A DNA stretch of 64,000 nucleotides from Blasia pusilla (GCA_050084515.1 CM114272.1:28768001-28832000); one strand, 5' to 3'. Shown: positions 1 to 10,860, numbered from the stretch's first letter. Translations and numbers: made by a program. The notes: generated from the sequence alone by a model not told the origin.

Positions 1-716
1 CAGCCGAGTGCTAAAAGATCTTCATGTTTGACTAGCAACTCCGTGTCATACTCGTACTCTGGCGCAGCCGGGAGCAGATAAGTTGCTCTCCAGTCGTCCG
101 CCGTCCAGTGTTGGGGCTGAGCTCGATACCAAAGACCCTTCTTTCGAAATTTGGCGACTGCAGACGCAGAGCGAAGCTCTCCCAGGAGTTCTCCGGATGT
201 TAGAGTCCAGTTGGCTTGAAAGAAAGTTGCCAACGATCGCTCCTCCAACGCTTCGATCAGCTCCGGTGACAGCTTGACCGTCGGCATCGCCGCGCTTCGC
301 AGAATGGGTGTGGAGTCTTCGCGAGGCATGTTGCTAGGTCGATCTCGATGGACATCCTGCTTTGGCCTGCTACGCAACTTCGTGGTGATCCCGTCCATGA
401 AAATACCCGCTTGGTTACGCCAGACTGCTCTTATAGTCTGCTCCCCCTGTCCGTTCTTGGTCGTGGCGCCGGGGCTGTAACAAGAAAGTGGGCGCTTCAC
501 GGCTTCGCCACGCTTCCCCTTCCTCACTTCCTGCGCTTCGCTGCTTCGCGAAGCATGGGCTGTCTGGAACTTCGGTGCTTCGCTACTTCGCGAAGCACGG
601 TATATCTTGAACTTCTGTGCTTCGTGACTTCGCGAAGCACGGTATGTCTTGAACTTCTGTGCTTTGTGACTTTGCGAAGCACGGGGCGTTCGCGTACCCC
701 CTTCCTCATGTTTCAG
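1..716 (-). CDS. Open reading frame downstream of integrase, partial (runs off the window), unknown function
   Basis: Reading leftward from the TAA at 719-717, the minus strand is open to base 1: 238 codons without a stop. The frame differs by one base from integrase, whose TGA (715-713) it overlaps. The first about 60 codons cross the 42-bp tandem repeat and give a 14-residue repeat rich in Ala, Ser, Arg and Lys. The rest has the mixed composition of a globular protein, with several Trp and a charged helical stretch that includes SPELIEALEERSL. The first ATG in frame is at 398-396. I do not recognise the family. An accessory ORF between pol and the 3' LTR, as in some plant gypsy lineages, is the most economical reading. 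It could also be a decayed non-coding stretch that stayed open by chance in GC-rich DNA. Confidence 0.5.
   Translation of the reverse strand, partial: MKHEEGGTRTPRASQSHKAQKFKTYRASRSHEAQKFKIYRASRSSEAPKFQTAHASRSSEAQEVRKGKRGEAVKRPLSCYSPGATTKNGQGEQTIRAVWRNQAGIFMDGITTKLRSRPKQDVHRDRPSNMPREDSTPILRSAAMPTVKLSPELIEALEERSLATFFQANWTLTSGELLGELRSASAVAKFRKKGLWYRAQPQHWTADDWRATYLLPAAPEYEYDTELLVKHEDLLALG
535..686. repeat. 42-bp tandem repeat, about 3.6 copies, each with a CTTCGCGAAG palindrome
   Basis: Units run 535-576, 577-618, 619-660 and a partial 661-686. Each holds the palindrome CTTCGCGAAG or a one- or two-base variant, followed by a stretch ending in GAACTTCTGT. The period is a multiple of three, so frames stay open through the array on both strands. 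It lies just past the integrase stop of element A. Confidence 0.9.
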
Positions 717-1910
717 TTATCCTCAGGTTCGGGCTCATAATACCGGCGCACATGCATTCCATTGACTCGCGTGGGCAGGGATTCTCCCTTTAAGGTTTCT
801 AATTGGAGGGATCCATTATCATAGATGGCCAATACCCGGTAGGGTCCCATCCAATTTAATTTTAGTTTTCCGGGGAACTTTAGTCGCCGGTTATCATACA
901 ATAGCACTAAGTCGCCAACATTGATAGATTGTGGCCGGAGATGTCGATCGTAACGTTTCTTACGTTCTTTTTGCACTTGGGCTGTCCGTCGTAACGTGAG
1001 CATGCATGCTTCTTCTAACTCCACTAGGGTCTCATTCCTGTGTTCGATAACTTCGTCCGCAGCTTCCGTTCTTGTGCCCTCCAATACCCGATAAGTGGGC
1101 AACGCCCATTGAATAGGTGTTAAGGGATGTACGCCATAAGTCAGGAAGAACGGGGTGTATTTTGTCGTCACCTTCTCTACTTTCGACGCCCATAATCTTG
1201 GGGCAATTTTTGTGTCCCAATCATAGGAATAGGTTACCGTTAATCGATTCAATATTCGGCAAATGAGGCCGTTCGATTTTTCCGTCAACCCATTGGCTTT
1301 AGGGTTGTAGGGAGTGGTTTTCCGATGCTTAATGAGAAAGTGGGAAGTGAGAGACTCAATAGTCTGGTTCAGGAAGTGCGTACCCCGGTCACTTACTAGT
1401 TCCAACGGATGACCATAACGCGTGATAATCATCTCGTATAAAAACTTAGCCATTGTTTTTTTTGTCATCTTTCCGGCGTGGCTCTTTGCTTCAACCATCT
1501 TAGTACAATAGTCTCAGTAGCGATAAGAATATACTTCCGCGGATTTGGCGAGTGGCCGGGAGATAGGGCCCACGAAGTCAATGCCCCATTTTTCAAAAGG
1601 AGCTAGGGGCATGATGGGGACCAAAGGCCACCCCAGAGTCGCCGTGGGTCGACTGCTTTCTTTGGCAGCATCACAACTCGAATAAAATTACCACGTCTTT
1701 GTACATAGTCGCCACCAATATCGTGCGGCCAAAATTTTCTTCACGGTATTTTTTTACCGCATAGTCCACCAGAATCAGCCATATGCAGAGCTCGATGACT
1801 GGGAACTCGTCCGCTTCCAAGCATCTTCGATGCTCTTCATCAACACCTAATTTGAATAAGACCCTTGATGAGGATCTCATAAGGGCCTATCCGATGTAAA
1901 AAAACTGCGC
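713..1910 (-). pseudogene. Integrase of element A (decayed)
   Basis: The long open part (1498-713, about 261 codons) covers the integrase core and C-terminal region. It has a second catalytic Asp in LVSDRGTHF and a candidate catalytic Glu in ANGLTEKSNG; the C-terminal part contains the GPYRVLAIYDNGSLQLETL stretch typical of gypsy integrases. The first catalytic Asp, in GIDFVGPIS, lies upstream at about 1560-1600, separated by an in-frame TGA near 1520. The N-terminal zinc-finger region (1880-1671) is recognisable by HRRCLEADE but is frameshifted and has lost most of its His/Cys pattern. The product would join cDNA to chromosomes; this copy is inactive. No chromodomain is seen at its C-terminus. 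Confidence 0.85.
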
Positions 1911-2013
1911 GTTCTTTTGTCATCAGGCGAGGAAGTCGCAGAAGTCATTAGAAACCGTGAGAATATCCTCATAAAACGATCGCTCAACGGTTCCTCGTTA
2001 TCCGGAATGATCT

Positions 2014-2547
2014 TCATCGAAAGGTATCATCGACAGATTGGGTGAGGTCGCGTTTGTCATCCTCAACCGACAGAAAATCAGCATTGGTATGCACCTTGCC
2101 GACGGTCACAACATCGAATGTGAATTCTTGTAGCAACAAGATCCACCGTGCAATGCGTCCTGACAGGTCGGCTTTCACCATTAAGGGTCTGAGTGCAAAA
2201 TGATCCACGTGAAAGACAAATTCGTACCCTAATAAATAGTGTCGGAACTTTTTACACGAGAAGACCATGCCTAACGCCTCGCGTTCGGTGGTTGTATATT
2301 TCGCTCTGCCTTGCCCGCCGATAATTGTCGGCCGGCATAGTAAATTGGAAAATCATGTTTGTGCTCATCCAATTGGCTGAGCACTACTCCAATGGCAAAT
2401 GAGGATGTGTCCACATACACGTGGAAGGGTTTGGTCCAATCGGGGGACCGAAGTACAGGAGCCTTTTGCAATGCGTCTTTTAAGGTGTCGAATGCCACTT
2501 GGGACGCGGTGTCCACTCCCATTCGGTGGTCTTCTTAAGTAACGCAA
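2014..2547 (-). pseudogene. RNase H of element A (decayed)
   Basis: The frame at 2522-2271 contains KPFHVYVDTSSFAIGVVLSQ, the usual start of a Ty3/gypsy RNase H with its first acidic residue, followed by PIYYAGRQLSAGKAER. The next part is in another frame (2268-2014), with FRHYLLGYEFVFHVDHFAL and then the RIARWILLLQEF connection toward integrase. The switch near 2270-2285 is a small indel. RNase H removes the RNA strand during reverse transcription. Confidence 0.8.
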
Positions 2548-2549
2548 GA

Positions 2550-3196
2550 AGAGCGCCCGCTTTTACGCGTAATCTTTAATGAACCGTCGATAATACCCGA
2601 CATGTCCCAAGAGTCCTCTCAATTCCGGAGATTAGTGGGTGGTTCCAATACGGCGATAATATCCACCTTGGCCTTGTATCGACCTCAATTCCTTGCGCCG
2701 ACACTCGGTGTCCCAGATAATTCCTTGTTTCATAGGGATATAGGATTTGTCCGGATGAAGGGACAAATGCACTTTGCACAGCGGCGTCGTGAGTGTTAAC
2801 TCTAACTTTTCAAGATGTTCGCCTCCGTGCTAAAGATACAAAAATCGTCTAAAAAAGATTTGACACGAACTTCAAGATACTCCTGGAAGATGGAGATCAT
2901 CATCCGTTGGAAAGTAGGGGCATTGCACAACCCAAAAGGCATTACGTGATATGCGAAAGTTCCCGATCCGTTGTGAACGTTGTGAGGGGCGATCCTTTTT
3001 TCGTATGGATACCTGGTTGTACCCGAATATCCGTCAAGAAGGTATAACGCTCGTGCCCGGCCACTTTATCCAAAATACTGTCAATGAAAGGTAGAGGATG
3101 GTGGTCTTTTAAGGTGGCCGCATTTAATTTCCGATAGTCCTGGCACACTCGGATTTTTCCCGTTTGTTTTTTAGGCACAATTACGATGGGCGACAC
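2550..3196 (-). pseudogene. Reverse transcriptase of element A (decayed)
   Basis: The start is clear at 3196-2942, SPIVIVPKKQTGKIRVCQDY followed by RKLNAATLKDHHPLP, the fingers region of a gypsy reverse transcriptase. The catalytic motif reads FLDD (minus strand, about 2862-2845), in a different frame. The thumb and connection, with YLGHRVSAQGIEVD, fall at about 2730-2690. At least three indels and one stop separate these blocks. Confidence 0.85.
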
Positions 3197-4146
3197 CCAC
3201 TCGCGCTGCTTAACACCGGATAGATTATTCCTGCCTCGAGACGCTGATCGATCTCGTCCTTGACTAACAATGAGTACTTTGGGTTCAGTCGATATTGTCG
3301 CATTCGCACCGAGACCGCGCCTTCTTTAAGATCAATTCGGTGTTCACCATATTGTGCGGGAATGCCTCTCATTTCATCCATAGAGTATGCAAAGACATCC
3401 AAATACTCAAACAGTAGTCTTTTATATTTTATAAGTGTGATAGGAGACAAATCCACTTGAAAGGCGTAGAGATTTTTTATCTGCAATATTGACTGGACAT
3501 AGTCTTGCTCTGAACCATGTTTTTGTAAAACCTGGAAGGTGCTATGACCTAGCTTCTCTTCCTCTCGAGTCGACCTTGGCTTGAGGGTATGCGACTCCTC
3601 GTCTATTTCATAACATTCTAAATAATATACATTGGACGAGGACTCGTGAGCGGTGGTGTTGTCTTGATCGACGTATAGCCCGTTGTCGTCGGTGGCGTCT
3701 CTCCTTGGGGTGGTCGAGATTTCCACGGATGCCTTGATGAGCCGCTTTGAGTCCTGATTCGGCGCCTGGAACGTGAACCGTCGCCTTTTCCAATCTGTAG
3801 TTACTCTCGCGCCATACAGCCAGGGTCTTCCGATGAGCAAAGGATAGCCCGTCGCGGTCAGGGGCTGCAAGACTAAGTAGTCCAACATAAACAACACCCC
3901 CCCGAGCATGGTCGGAATTTGCGTGAGCTGTCCGAGGGGTCTCTTCCGGGATTGATCCGCGAACCGCAAGTACTTGTCTGTGGGCTCGTACACCGTGTAC
4001 CCTAGGGCCCGAGCTGTTTGCTCCGTCATAATATTGATTCCGCTTCCGGAATCAATGGGGACCTTCTTAATAGTATGGCCCTCAATCTCCACCTCCACTT
4101 CGGGGGCTCCCAAGTCCTCGACCTCGATACGGAACAGGTCCACCAC
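3181..4146 (-). pseudogene. Protease and start of reverse transcriptase of element A
   Basis: An open frame of 321 codons. The protease active site appears near residues 30-40 as PIDSGSGINIM, a DSG variant of the usual DTG, followed by a conserved LIGRPWL-type block near residue 105. The C-terminal part is the linker into reverse transcriptase (YRLNPKYSLLVKDEIDQRLE), and the frame then shifts into the RT frame around 3200. It is the longest intact block of element A. As an aspartic protease it would cleave Gag-Pol. Confidence 0.85.
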
Positions 4147-4222
4147 TGGCAGCTGCTTCGCCGCCTTCCTGGGTCTTTTGCGGCTGATTTTCCACTACTG
4201 CAAGATTTTTCCGTATATTGGG

Positions 4223-6316
4223 TTATCCATGAGCAATCAGAGAGGTTATGTTGGCCGGGGTTGACGCCAAGTCCCTCAGTAAATCGTACGCTTCTAGGAC
4301 CAGTGGTGATGTCGCCATGGCTTGGACTGTCGTACTTGGGTTGGCCTTTGTCTTCTCTGGGGTCTGTTTCCCCTCTGGTTCCTGGGCCTCCCGCACTTGA
4401 GCACGGACCTGGTCCTCCACATCCTAATGGAAGTATTTCGGATGACTTCGGTCAAAGGCCGGGTCCACATCGCCTTTGAGGATGGCCTTTCCGGCACGTA
4501 AGGTGTTCACCGCTTTGTTCTTGGGCTCCCGAGCTTCGCGCGAAGACGAAGCACCCTACTTTACCTTTGGGGTCCCCGCGGTCTGACCCTTTGATCTCGT
4601 GGTGACCATCAACACTGTTTCTTGAAATTCTTTGGGCCAGTCCGATGATTCTTTGTTGGCCCCTTGGGTTGAGTCTTCCTCACTGATGGTGACTCGCTTT
4701 GGTCTCGGGGACACTACTTCTTCCACCCGGACCAGTTGTACATTTACATTGTTCTTGGGCTCTGGTTGAGCCGCTGGAGTATTTACATACCTGACCAACA
4801 AACGTGGGACCTTAGGCTCCGGGCATTCCACGGCAGTGTGCCCGCCCTTCTTGCAGTTCCCGCATAAGGGATTGAGTCCCACTGGTCGCTTCGGGTTTGG
4901 GCAATTATTGGCCTAGTGGTCTGCTGCGCCGCAGTAATAACAACAATTTCTCTTGATGGGTGGCGTGAAGGCCGCCGCACCCATAATCTGTCTCAGGGGT
5001 CTTTGTTCTCCGTATTCCGGATGTACATACCGCGTGATCCAGCTTCTTCCAAGGTTTGGGGGTGGCACTGCTTGCACGGCATAGCACCCTTCCCACTGTT
5101 CTGGTTCATACCATCCTTCTTCAATAGGGGCCTCTTCCTGGACCCACCGCAGATCCCTCGGCAGGGGCATTCTTGTACAAGTATGCCCTGGGTTCCACAA
5201 CTACTACACCAAACGTTGGGCCTCATCAGCCTGGGTCGTCTTCTGGGGTCCTTCTGGGCCGCCAGATGTACCTTCAACTCAGCCATTTGTTTACTGAGTT
5301 CCTCCATGGCCGACTTGCCGGCCTTCCTTGCCGTCCCTCTTACCGGACTTTCCAAACGCTGAGGACGACGCTTGGTACTTGGTCGGGTTTTGGTCTGGTG
5401 CTTGGGGGAGCGATGACGCCTGCTCTTCCCTTTCCTCTTAGCTTTTACCTCCTGCTCCAAGTCCGAGGACTCGGATGAATCCTCTGTAGAGGATTCCGTG
5501 TCGGTGGAGGACGCTTCGTCTTCGGACGAGGCACTAGTCTACGACGCCCCTCTTGGTTGGTGTCGCCGTCTTCGTGTTCAGCGGGACTTTTCTGAGGCTT
5601 CGTACGCCTCAACAGAGGCTATGACCGCCTCCAGAGAATCCGGTTGGCCTCTCCGGCAATACCGATCCATTTCTTTGGACAAGCTGGACACGAACCAATC
5701 TACCAATTGGGAGGTAGTCGTGTGTTCTAGCTTATTCACAAGGCTCCGGAACCGTTGGGTATATTCCCGAAGGGTCTCCTTCTTTCTTCGCTTCAGGTTG
5801 CGAAGCTTTGTAAGAAGCCTGTCCTCGAACTCCAAGTCGCGGAACTCATGTAGGAAGGATTCCAAGACCCTTTTCAGGTTTCGTGACTTCGCTCGAGACC
5901 TTCGTACCCTTGGCTTGCTCGCTTCTTGAGCAGGCCCGGAAAGACTCGTAACAAATCCTCCTCTGCCCCTTCCCCGTTGGCTTTTGCGACATGGGTGAAT
6001 TCAAGAACAAAGTTATCCACATCGTCTCGTCGGCCTCCAGCAAAGGTGGGGTACCTTAGCAGAGTTTTTCTAGTGTTGGCCATGGGCACTGCTCTCCCCG
6101 GCTCCCGGGCTTGATGCTCGAGAGGGGAGGAGGTAAAGGTGCCGCCGAGGTGCTCTGATTGGCTCCTCGCTCACGACTCCCAAAGGGGTCCCAAGCGACT
6201 CTTCGTCCACAAGGAATCGGGCAGGGGACGTAGTGGAGAATTTGTCCCGTTCTTTCTTCTTGGTCTTCGTCTTCGGACGAGGACGAAGACTCGGAGACAA
6301 ACCAGGCGGTCTCCAA
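4223..6316 (-). pseudogene. Gag of element A with three zinc knuckles (decayed)
   Basis: The capsid-like region (5865-5578) carries LRNLKRRKKETLREYTQRFR and a following VDWFVSSL block, typical of plant retrotransposon Gag. Three knuckle-like motifs follow: CSSCGTQG...C (about 5215-5165) with Ile in place of the His; CYYCGAADH then a TAG then ANNC (about 4950-4895); and CGNCKKGGHTAVEC (about 4868-4825), the only intact CX2CX4HX4C. The N-terminal part (6316-5874) begins with an acidic Ser/Glu-rich stretch. Gag coats the RNA and forms the particle. At least four frame breaks are present, so the exact start is uncertain. Confidence 0.75.
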
Positions 6317-6819
6317 GCCGGTTGCTGTTCCTGCTGCTTACTACGCCGATCGGCTCGCTGCTCTCGCGAAGAGGGCTAAGAGCCTTCCATAAGTATCTTG
6401 GGGGATTTGGCAACTCGTGATCACCCCCACGGTGGCGATAGGGTAAGGGTCCATGGATAGAGGTTAACTACTCATTCTTTTTACATCTACATGAGGGTGC
6501 CTGGTGCTCCTATGCTTCCTGCCAGGTTTTCCTCCCATAGACAGAAGTACCGGGTTTTCACCAAGTACAACTATCGTCCATGGGCGAAGCACCGTTCGGC
6601 GACCGGTTCTTTGACCATTCTAATTAGTTGGCCTATCTTCTCTAGCACCAATGCAGCAACTGTATTGTTATCTTCAAGCATACCTTATCTTACGGGGGTC
6701 ATTAGAGCTAGCCGATGGTCTTTAGTAAGAACTAGAATGTGGGTTGTCTAGGAGCGAAGCTTCTTTCTCCGTTCCCTGCTTCCCCATGGGTCTTTCTCTC
6801 CCTTCTCAGCCAAGGATAT

Positions 6820-6839
6820 GATCCCCGGCAGCGGCGCCA
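6820..6839 (-). promoter_or_regulatory. Primer-binding site, tRNA-Asp type (element A)
   Basis: The plus strand here reads like the 3' end of a plant tRNA-Asp(GUC) including CCA, with one mismatch (GCAGCGGCGCCA against GCAACGGCGCCA, tRNA sequence from memory). The minus strand therefore carries the complementary site used to prime minus-strand DNA synthesis. It lies 17 nt from the LTR edge, further than usual. Confidence 0.8.
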
Positions 6840-6856
6840 AAAAGTCTTCGACTATA

Positions 6857-8006
6857 TGTAATGTCTATGTGTTTCTTATTTACAGTCAATTGTAGAGTTC
6901 GATCCCCAAGAGGATCACTGTTGGATGAAAAGAGAGTATAAAGTGATGATTATGTTGTAAAAGTGTAATTGATTATGTAATTCAAATGTAATATTCCAGT
7001 AACATCTTCCGATCCTTTTTAGTACCTATGTTTTCTTCTTCAATTCTCTCGAGTGGAGTTTAAAGGACGCTCACGCAATTTGTTCTCTCGACATCTCGGA
7101 ACCTCATAGAGACCTCAAGAAAAAAGTTGGCTTCTCCTACTTTCGGAACTCAATCCGTCGGGGCAGGTTACTCTATGTCAAACAGATTTCATACAACTTT
7201 ATATTGATTATTCCATTGATGAGAAAGGTTCGCCTGATTCACTCTTCACTCGGCAGACCCAAAAAGAATATTTAGACATAAGCATCGCACATCAGAATGA
7301 ATGAATGAATGCTTTACTATTCCATCAAGAATTGGAAGACTTCAAAGTAGCTACAAGCTCGAGAGGGTACAACTCTCTTGCTCGGACCATTCCTATAGCA
7401 TAAGGACTTCATGAGCGAATGATAATAATAGCTTCTATCCTGTTTCTTAAATATTCTCGAGAGTAGGATCGTTTCTATGATCCGAAGCGTTCTTGATGAA
7501 GTTGGTGTCTCTTCAATATCTGTAACTACCTAGATCTATGGTTCTCTTAGCTTTTCCTACGATCCCTATGAATCCGCGGTACAAAACTGTTCTAACTACC
7601 AATTTGATACAAAGGGTCGCGCCCTTTCCTAGTCTAATTGTTTAAACTATGTGTCGTTTCGAATCTCAATTATGTTGAGCTTTCGCTGCGCTAAATTTCC
7701 GGAGGATGAAGTTCTTCCTTCTTCTTCGTGCTTCGTGCTTCGTTCAAGAGCGAAGTACTTCGTATATAGAGCTTCGTTGAGCTTCACTGAGCCTCGTTGA
7801 GCTTCACTGAGCTTCGCGTTGATCTTTTATACTTCTTTACAGCTTTTGATTCTCCTCTAAGGCCAATCCTTGATCTTCATCTCTTTGCCTTGTCTTCGGA
7901 GCTTGGTGATTCACTTATTCTTCTTCATAATAATAAATAATCATAATCAAAATCATAATATACAAGAGTCTTCGTTGAATAAAAAGATATATTCTTCAAC
8001 ATTACA
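6857..8006 (-). repeat. 5' LTR of element A, about 1150 bp
   Basis: The ends form a perfect short inverted repeat, TGTAATGT at 6857-6864 and ACATTACA at 7999-8006, with the canonical TG...CA. It sits next to the primer-binding site on the side expected for a minus-strand element. It contains a candidate TATA box and a GCTTCG-rich repeat. The partner LTR is outside the window, so the boundaries rest on the terminal repeat and the primer site alone. Confidence 0.8.
7769..7831 (-). promoter_or_regulatory. Candidate LTR TATA box and adjacent 20-bp direct repeats
   Basis: TATAAAAG reads on the minus strand at 7831-7824. Just downstream (7769-7818) lies a 20-bp direct repeat made of GAGCTTCGTT and GAGCTTCACT half-units, about 2.5 copies, at the place where transcript initiation would be expected. 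Confidence 0.5.
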
Positions 8007-10740
8007 AAATTGTGGGTATCACAAGATCACATGAAATCTTGTGCACAGAGAGAGAGAGAAGTGGAAGGCGGGATAGAGTTTTTCAATGAGATCACACATT
8101 TGCACATGGGTAGCACTTAGATAATATCTTTTGGATAGCATTTATATTTGATCGAGCTAATACATCTGAGCTCTACACTATGAAGTGTTGATCCAACATT
8201 TGACATGACTTCACGTGAACCTTTAAGACTCGAACTTGAGTCTTTTCGACTGGGAGCTCTCAAGATCTGCAGGTTCCTTTGGTGCAACACCTACTTGCTC
8301 ATACCAGGGGGGGGCTCAACTGGGTATGGATAGTACTCCGAATTTGAGCTGGCTAAAAAGTAGAGATACTTTTTGTATAAGGTAGAATCGCTTGAACTGC
8401 CTTTAGTAGTTGGTAGAGTATTGTGCACACTATGCTGATGAAGTTCATTTACCAAATTCTTTCACATGAGTAACGAAATTTGGAGATTTGACTCCATAGT
8501 AGTTTCAGTTTTCATGGCTATTGGCTTCTTTCCTTCGTGTTGATTTTTGAGTTGTTCATATCATCATTTTGGAGTGCTCACCTTAAGAGTTCTGCACTTA
8601 GATATTGGACGAAAGTTAGAATCTGATATAGACCAGACCATTCACCAAATATTAATCATTGATTTTTGTGCTATGCATGCAAATCTTAATATGGTTGAAT
8701 GAAGATGGCAAGAATGAAGCAGATTGAAGGTTTTGCGTAGGAGGGTAGATACTTATTGTTGATTAGGTGGAAGACCTGGCCGCATGTGTAAATATTGATC
8801 TACAAGTTTTCAAAAAAAAGGTGTTACATTTCATAATAGAACATGATCCGGAGCTCGATTTTGAATGCTCAATAAATAAAAGCAGGAAAAGTACTCACTA
8901 CTCTTGATATGTATCTGACTCAAAATCAGTCAAACATTGCTCAATGAGAGTCTCTAGCCATGAGCTTTGCATTTTTTTGTTTCAAGTTGCCATTGCTTGC
9001 CTCCCCCACCATGAAACCCATTAGCATTTGGCAATCTTTGCATGTCTTTTAAATACTACTTGGATAGATTGAGCTTACTGAGCAAAAAATTCACCAACCT
9101 CAACAAGCTTAGTGAGCCTAAGGAAATAAAGCACTCCACTAAACATGCTTAGTCAACCTAAATCGACCAAGAGGAAATCAAAATTAAGGGCATTCGCTCT
9201 TGTGGAAATATAGCTACTCACTCCCGTGCAAAGTGGAAACACTAAGGAAAAAATCATTAATGCCACTTTCTTCCCTATCCACTTACGTCATCAGAATTTT
9301 TTTTTTCAAAGTTCAAAAATGGAAGAGCGGAAATTTTGAAAAGTCTCATATGTGGCGGATTCTCAGGGCAAAGTATACACGTGGCGAAAAATTGGGTGTC
9401 GCTATCTAGGAGCCCCTCTTCACATAATAGTATAGATGAAGAGGGATTGTCTCCACCTTATGTTCATCCATCCCCTATTATCATTATGGACCATCTATCT
9501 TATTCCTTCCTCCAAGAGTAGGGATGGAGGTGGACTTCCTCCTCCTCTCACTCCCTCTAGAATGGATAAGGACTTATAGGCTAGCGCTCTATATACAGAA
9601 ACTTAACTTTTTCAAAAGTATCCCTTCCGTATTTCTTCCCACTAGTGTACACCGATGCAATGCATGGCTTTAAATTACCTATTGACATGACTAATATTTA
9701 ATTGTCATGTGATATTTTAAATAATTTCAAATGATCTGTTGGTTGAGAGATCAAACGATCTTATTGGCTCAAAATAAAAATGACCCTATTGGTTGAGAAT
9801 GCCAAATATCAAGAGGAGAAGAGTTTTGAAAAATGAAGGGACACTGTCCAATGATAATACAAACATAGATGAAGAAAGAGGGAGAAAGCCCCTCCAACTC
9901 CTCACCTCCCTACTGTGGAGAATAGAGTATCCCTCCATTTGTGTTCCTTCTCTATCCCACCCACCTTATTCACTACCCTATGCGAAGGAATGGAGAAGGT
10001 TTATCCTTATCCCTCATCATCATTCATCTTTTGCTATCTCATTCTAACCTGCCCTATTACATATCTTTATCCCTTTGAGAGGTTAGGGATAGACAAGAAA
10101 TCCATCCCTCTCTTTACTCTTCCTTCCTTCCCTTGAAAAGAGAAGGAACAAAGGTTACTTTTAGAGAGAGCTAGAAGAAGGTAAGTTCATTCCTCTTAAT
10201 ATTTAACCATCTTGTCTTCCCCGATATCAATTCCCCTTGTCTAGTAAGAATTCAACATTTGTTGATGAATTCCCTACGGGACCCTCCCAAATGGAAATTT
10301 TCTCTATTTCTCTCTTTCTCTTCCCTATTTAAAATTAAATATGTTTGAACAAATCCTTTATGAAACAAGAAGAAAACATAATTAGCCCAAACGTGGATGA
10401 GATAACTTAGGAAGACTATGAAAAAGGAGGGATTTAAAGAGTTAATGGAGTCCAAAGCCGTAATTAGCCAAATGAAGAGTAAAAGAGATACCCTATCAAA
10501 TTTTAGGATTTTTTTGTTATCATATTTGAAATGGTTAAAGATTTTGTACATAGTTGAAAATCAGAGCTTATAAACATCTAGAATCATCTTGAACATCTAA
10601 ATCCAAGTGAATATTCTTATGGAAAAATGCAAAACATATGAAGTTTAATACAAAAGAAAGAGGTGGAAGAAAAAGAATTTTCTTAAGAGTGAGTCAAGGG
10701 AACAAAAGGGGTGTGGGATGTTTTTGTTTTTGAAAATAAG
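8007..10740. other. AT-rich spacer, no gene recognised
   Basis: No open frame with a recognisable domain on either strand. CT-rich stretches at 9420-9560 and 9880-10040 give short open frames that look like composition artefacts. Some of it may be very old transposon sequence. Confidence 0.6.
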
Positions 10741-10761
10741 AGCCAGGTCCCATGGACGGGA

Positions 10762-10860
10762 GGTCACAGTGACCATCAAGGGTTGCCAATTTTTCTACGC
10801 CCAAAACTTTTGGGCGTAGAAAATGTCCAACGTCTTGGCAACCCTTAGTAGTACATGTAC
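10762..10860. repeat. Nested foldback: four perfect palindromes in about 100 bp
   Basis: In order: GGTCAC-A-GTGACC (10762-10774); an outer pair AAGGGTTGCCAA (10778-10789) with TTGGCAACCCTT (10835-10846); inside it a perfect 16-bp-arm hairpin starting TTTTCTACGCCC (10791-10806, one-base spacer, 10808-10823); and GTACATGTAC (10851-10860). The outer arms could be the termini of a tiny foldback element, but no clear target duplication is seen. Confidence 0.85.

Larger units (their letters stand above)
1..8006 (-). mobile_element. Ty3/gypsy-type LTR retrotransposon (element A), 3' end outside the window
   Basis: Read on the minus strand the order is LTR (8006-6857), primer-binding site (6839-6820), gag (about 6316-4500), protease (4146-3700), reverse transcriptase (3196-2550), RNase H (2547-2014), integrase (1880-713), then a further open frame to the window edge. 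PR-RT-RH-INT is the Ty3/gypsy order. Many single-base frameshifts and stops break gag and pol, so this copy cannot make a full polyprotein. No second LTR appears in 1-713, so the 3' LTR lies to the left of the window and the target duplication cannot be tested. The lineage within Ty3/gypsy is unsettled: the DSG protease and an FLDD reverse transcriptase motif are seen, and no chromodomain is visible. Confidence 0.9.

Noticed and set aside
348-740. 130-codon plus-strand open frame over the 42-bp repeat
   Set aside because: Antisense to the element A reading direction and mostly composed of the tandem repeat; the minus-strand frame continues further and fits the element.
6885-6915. tRNA-like phrase AGAGTTCGATCCCC
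   Set aside because: No cloverleaf can be formed around it; it lies inside the LTR of element A.
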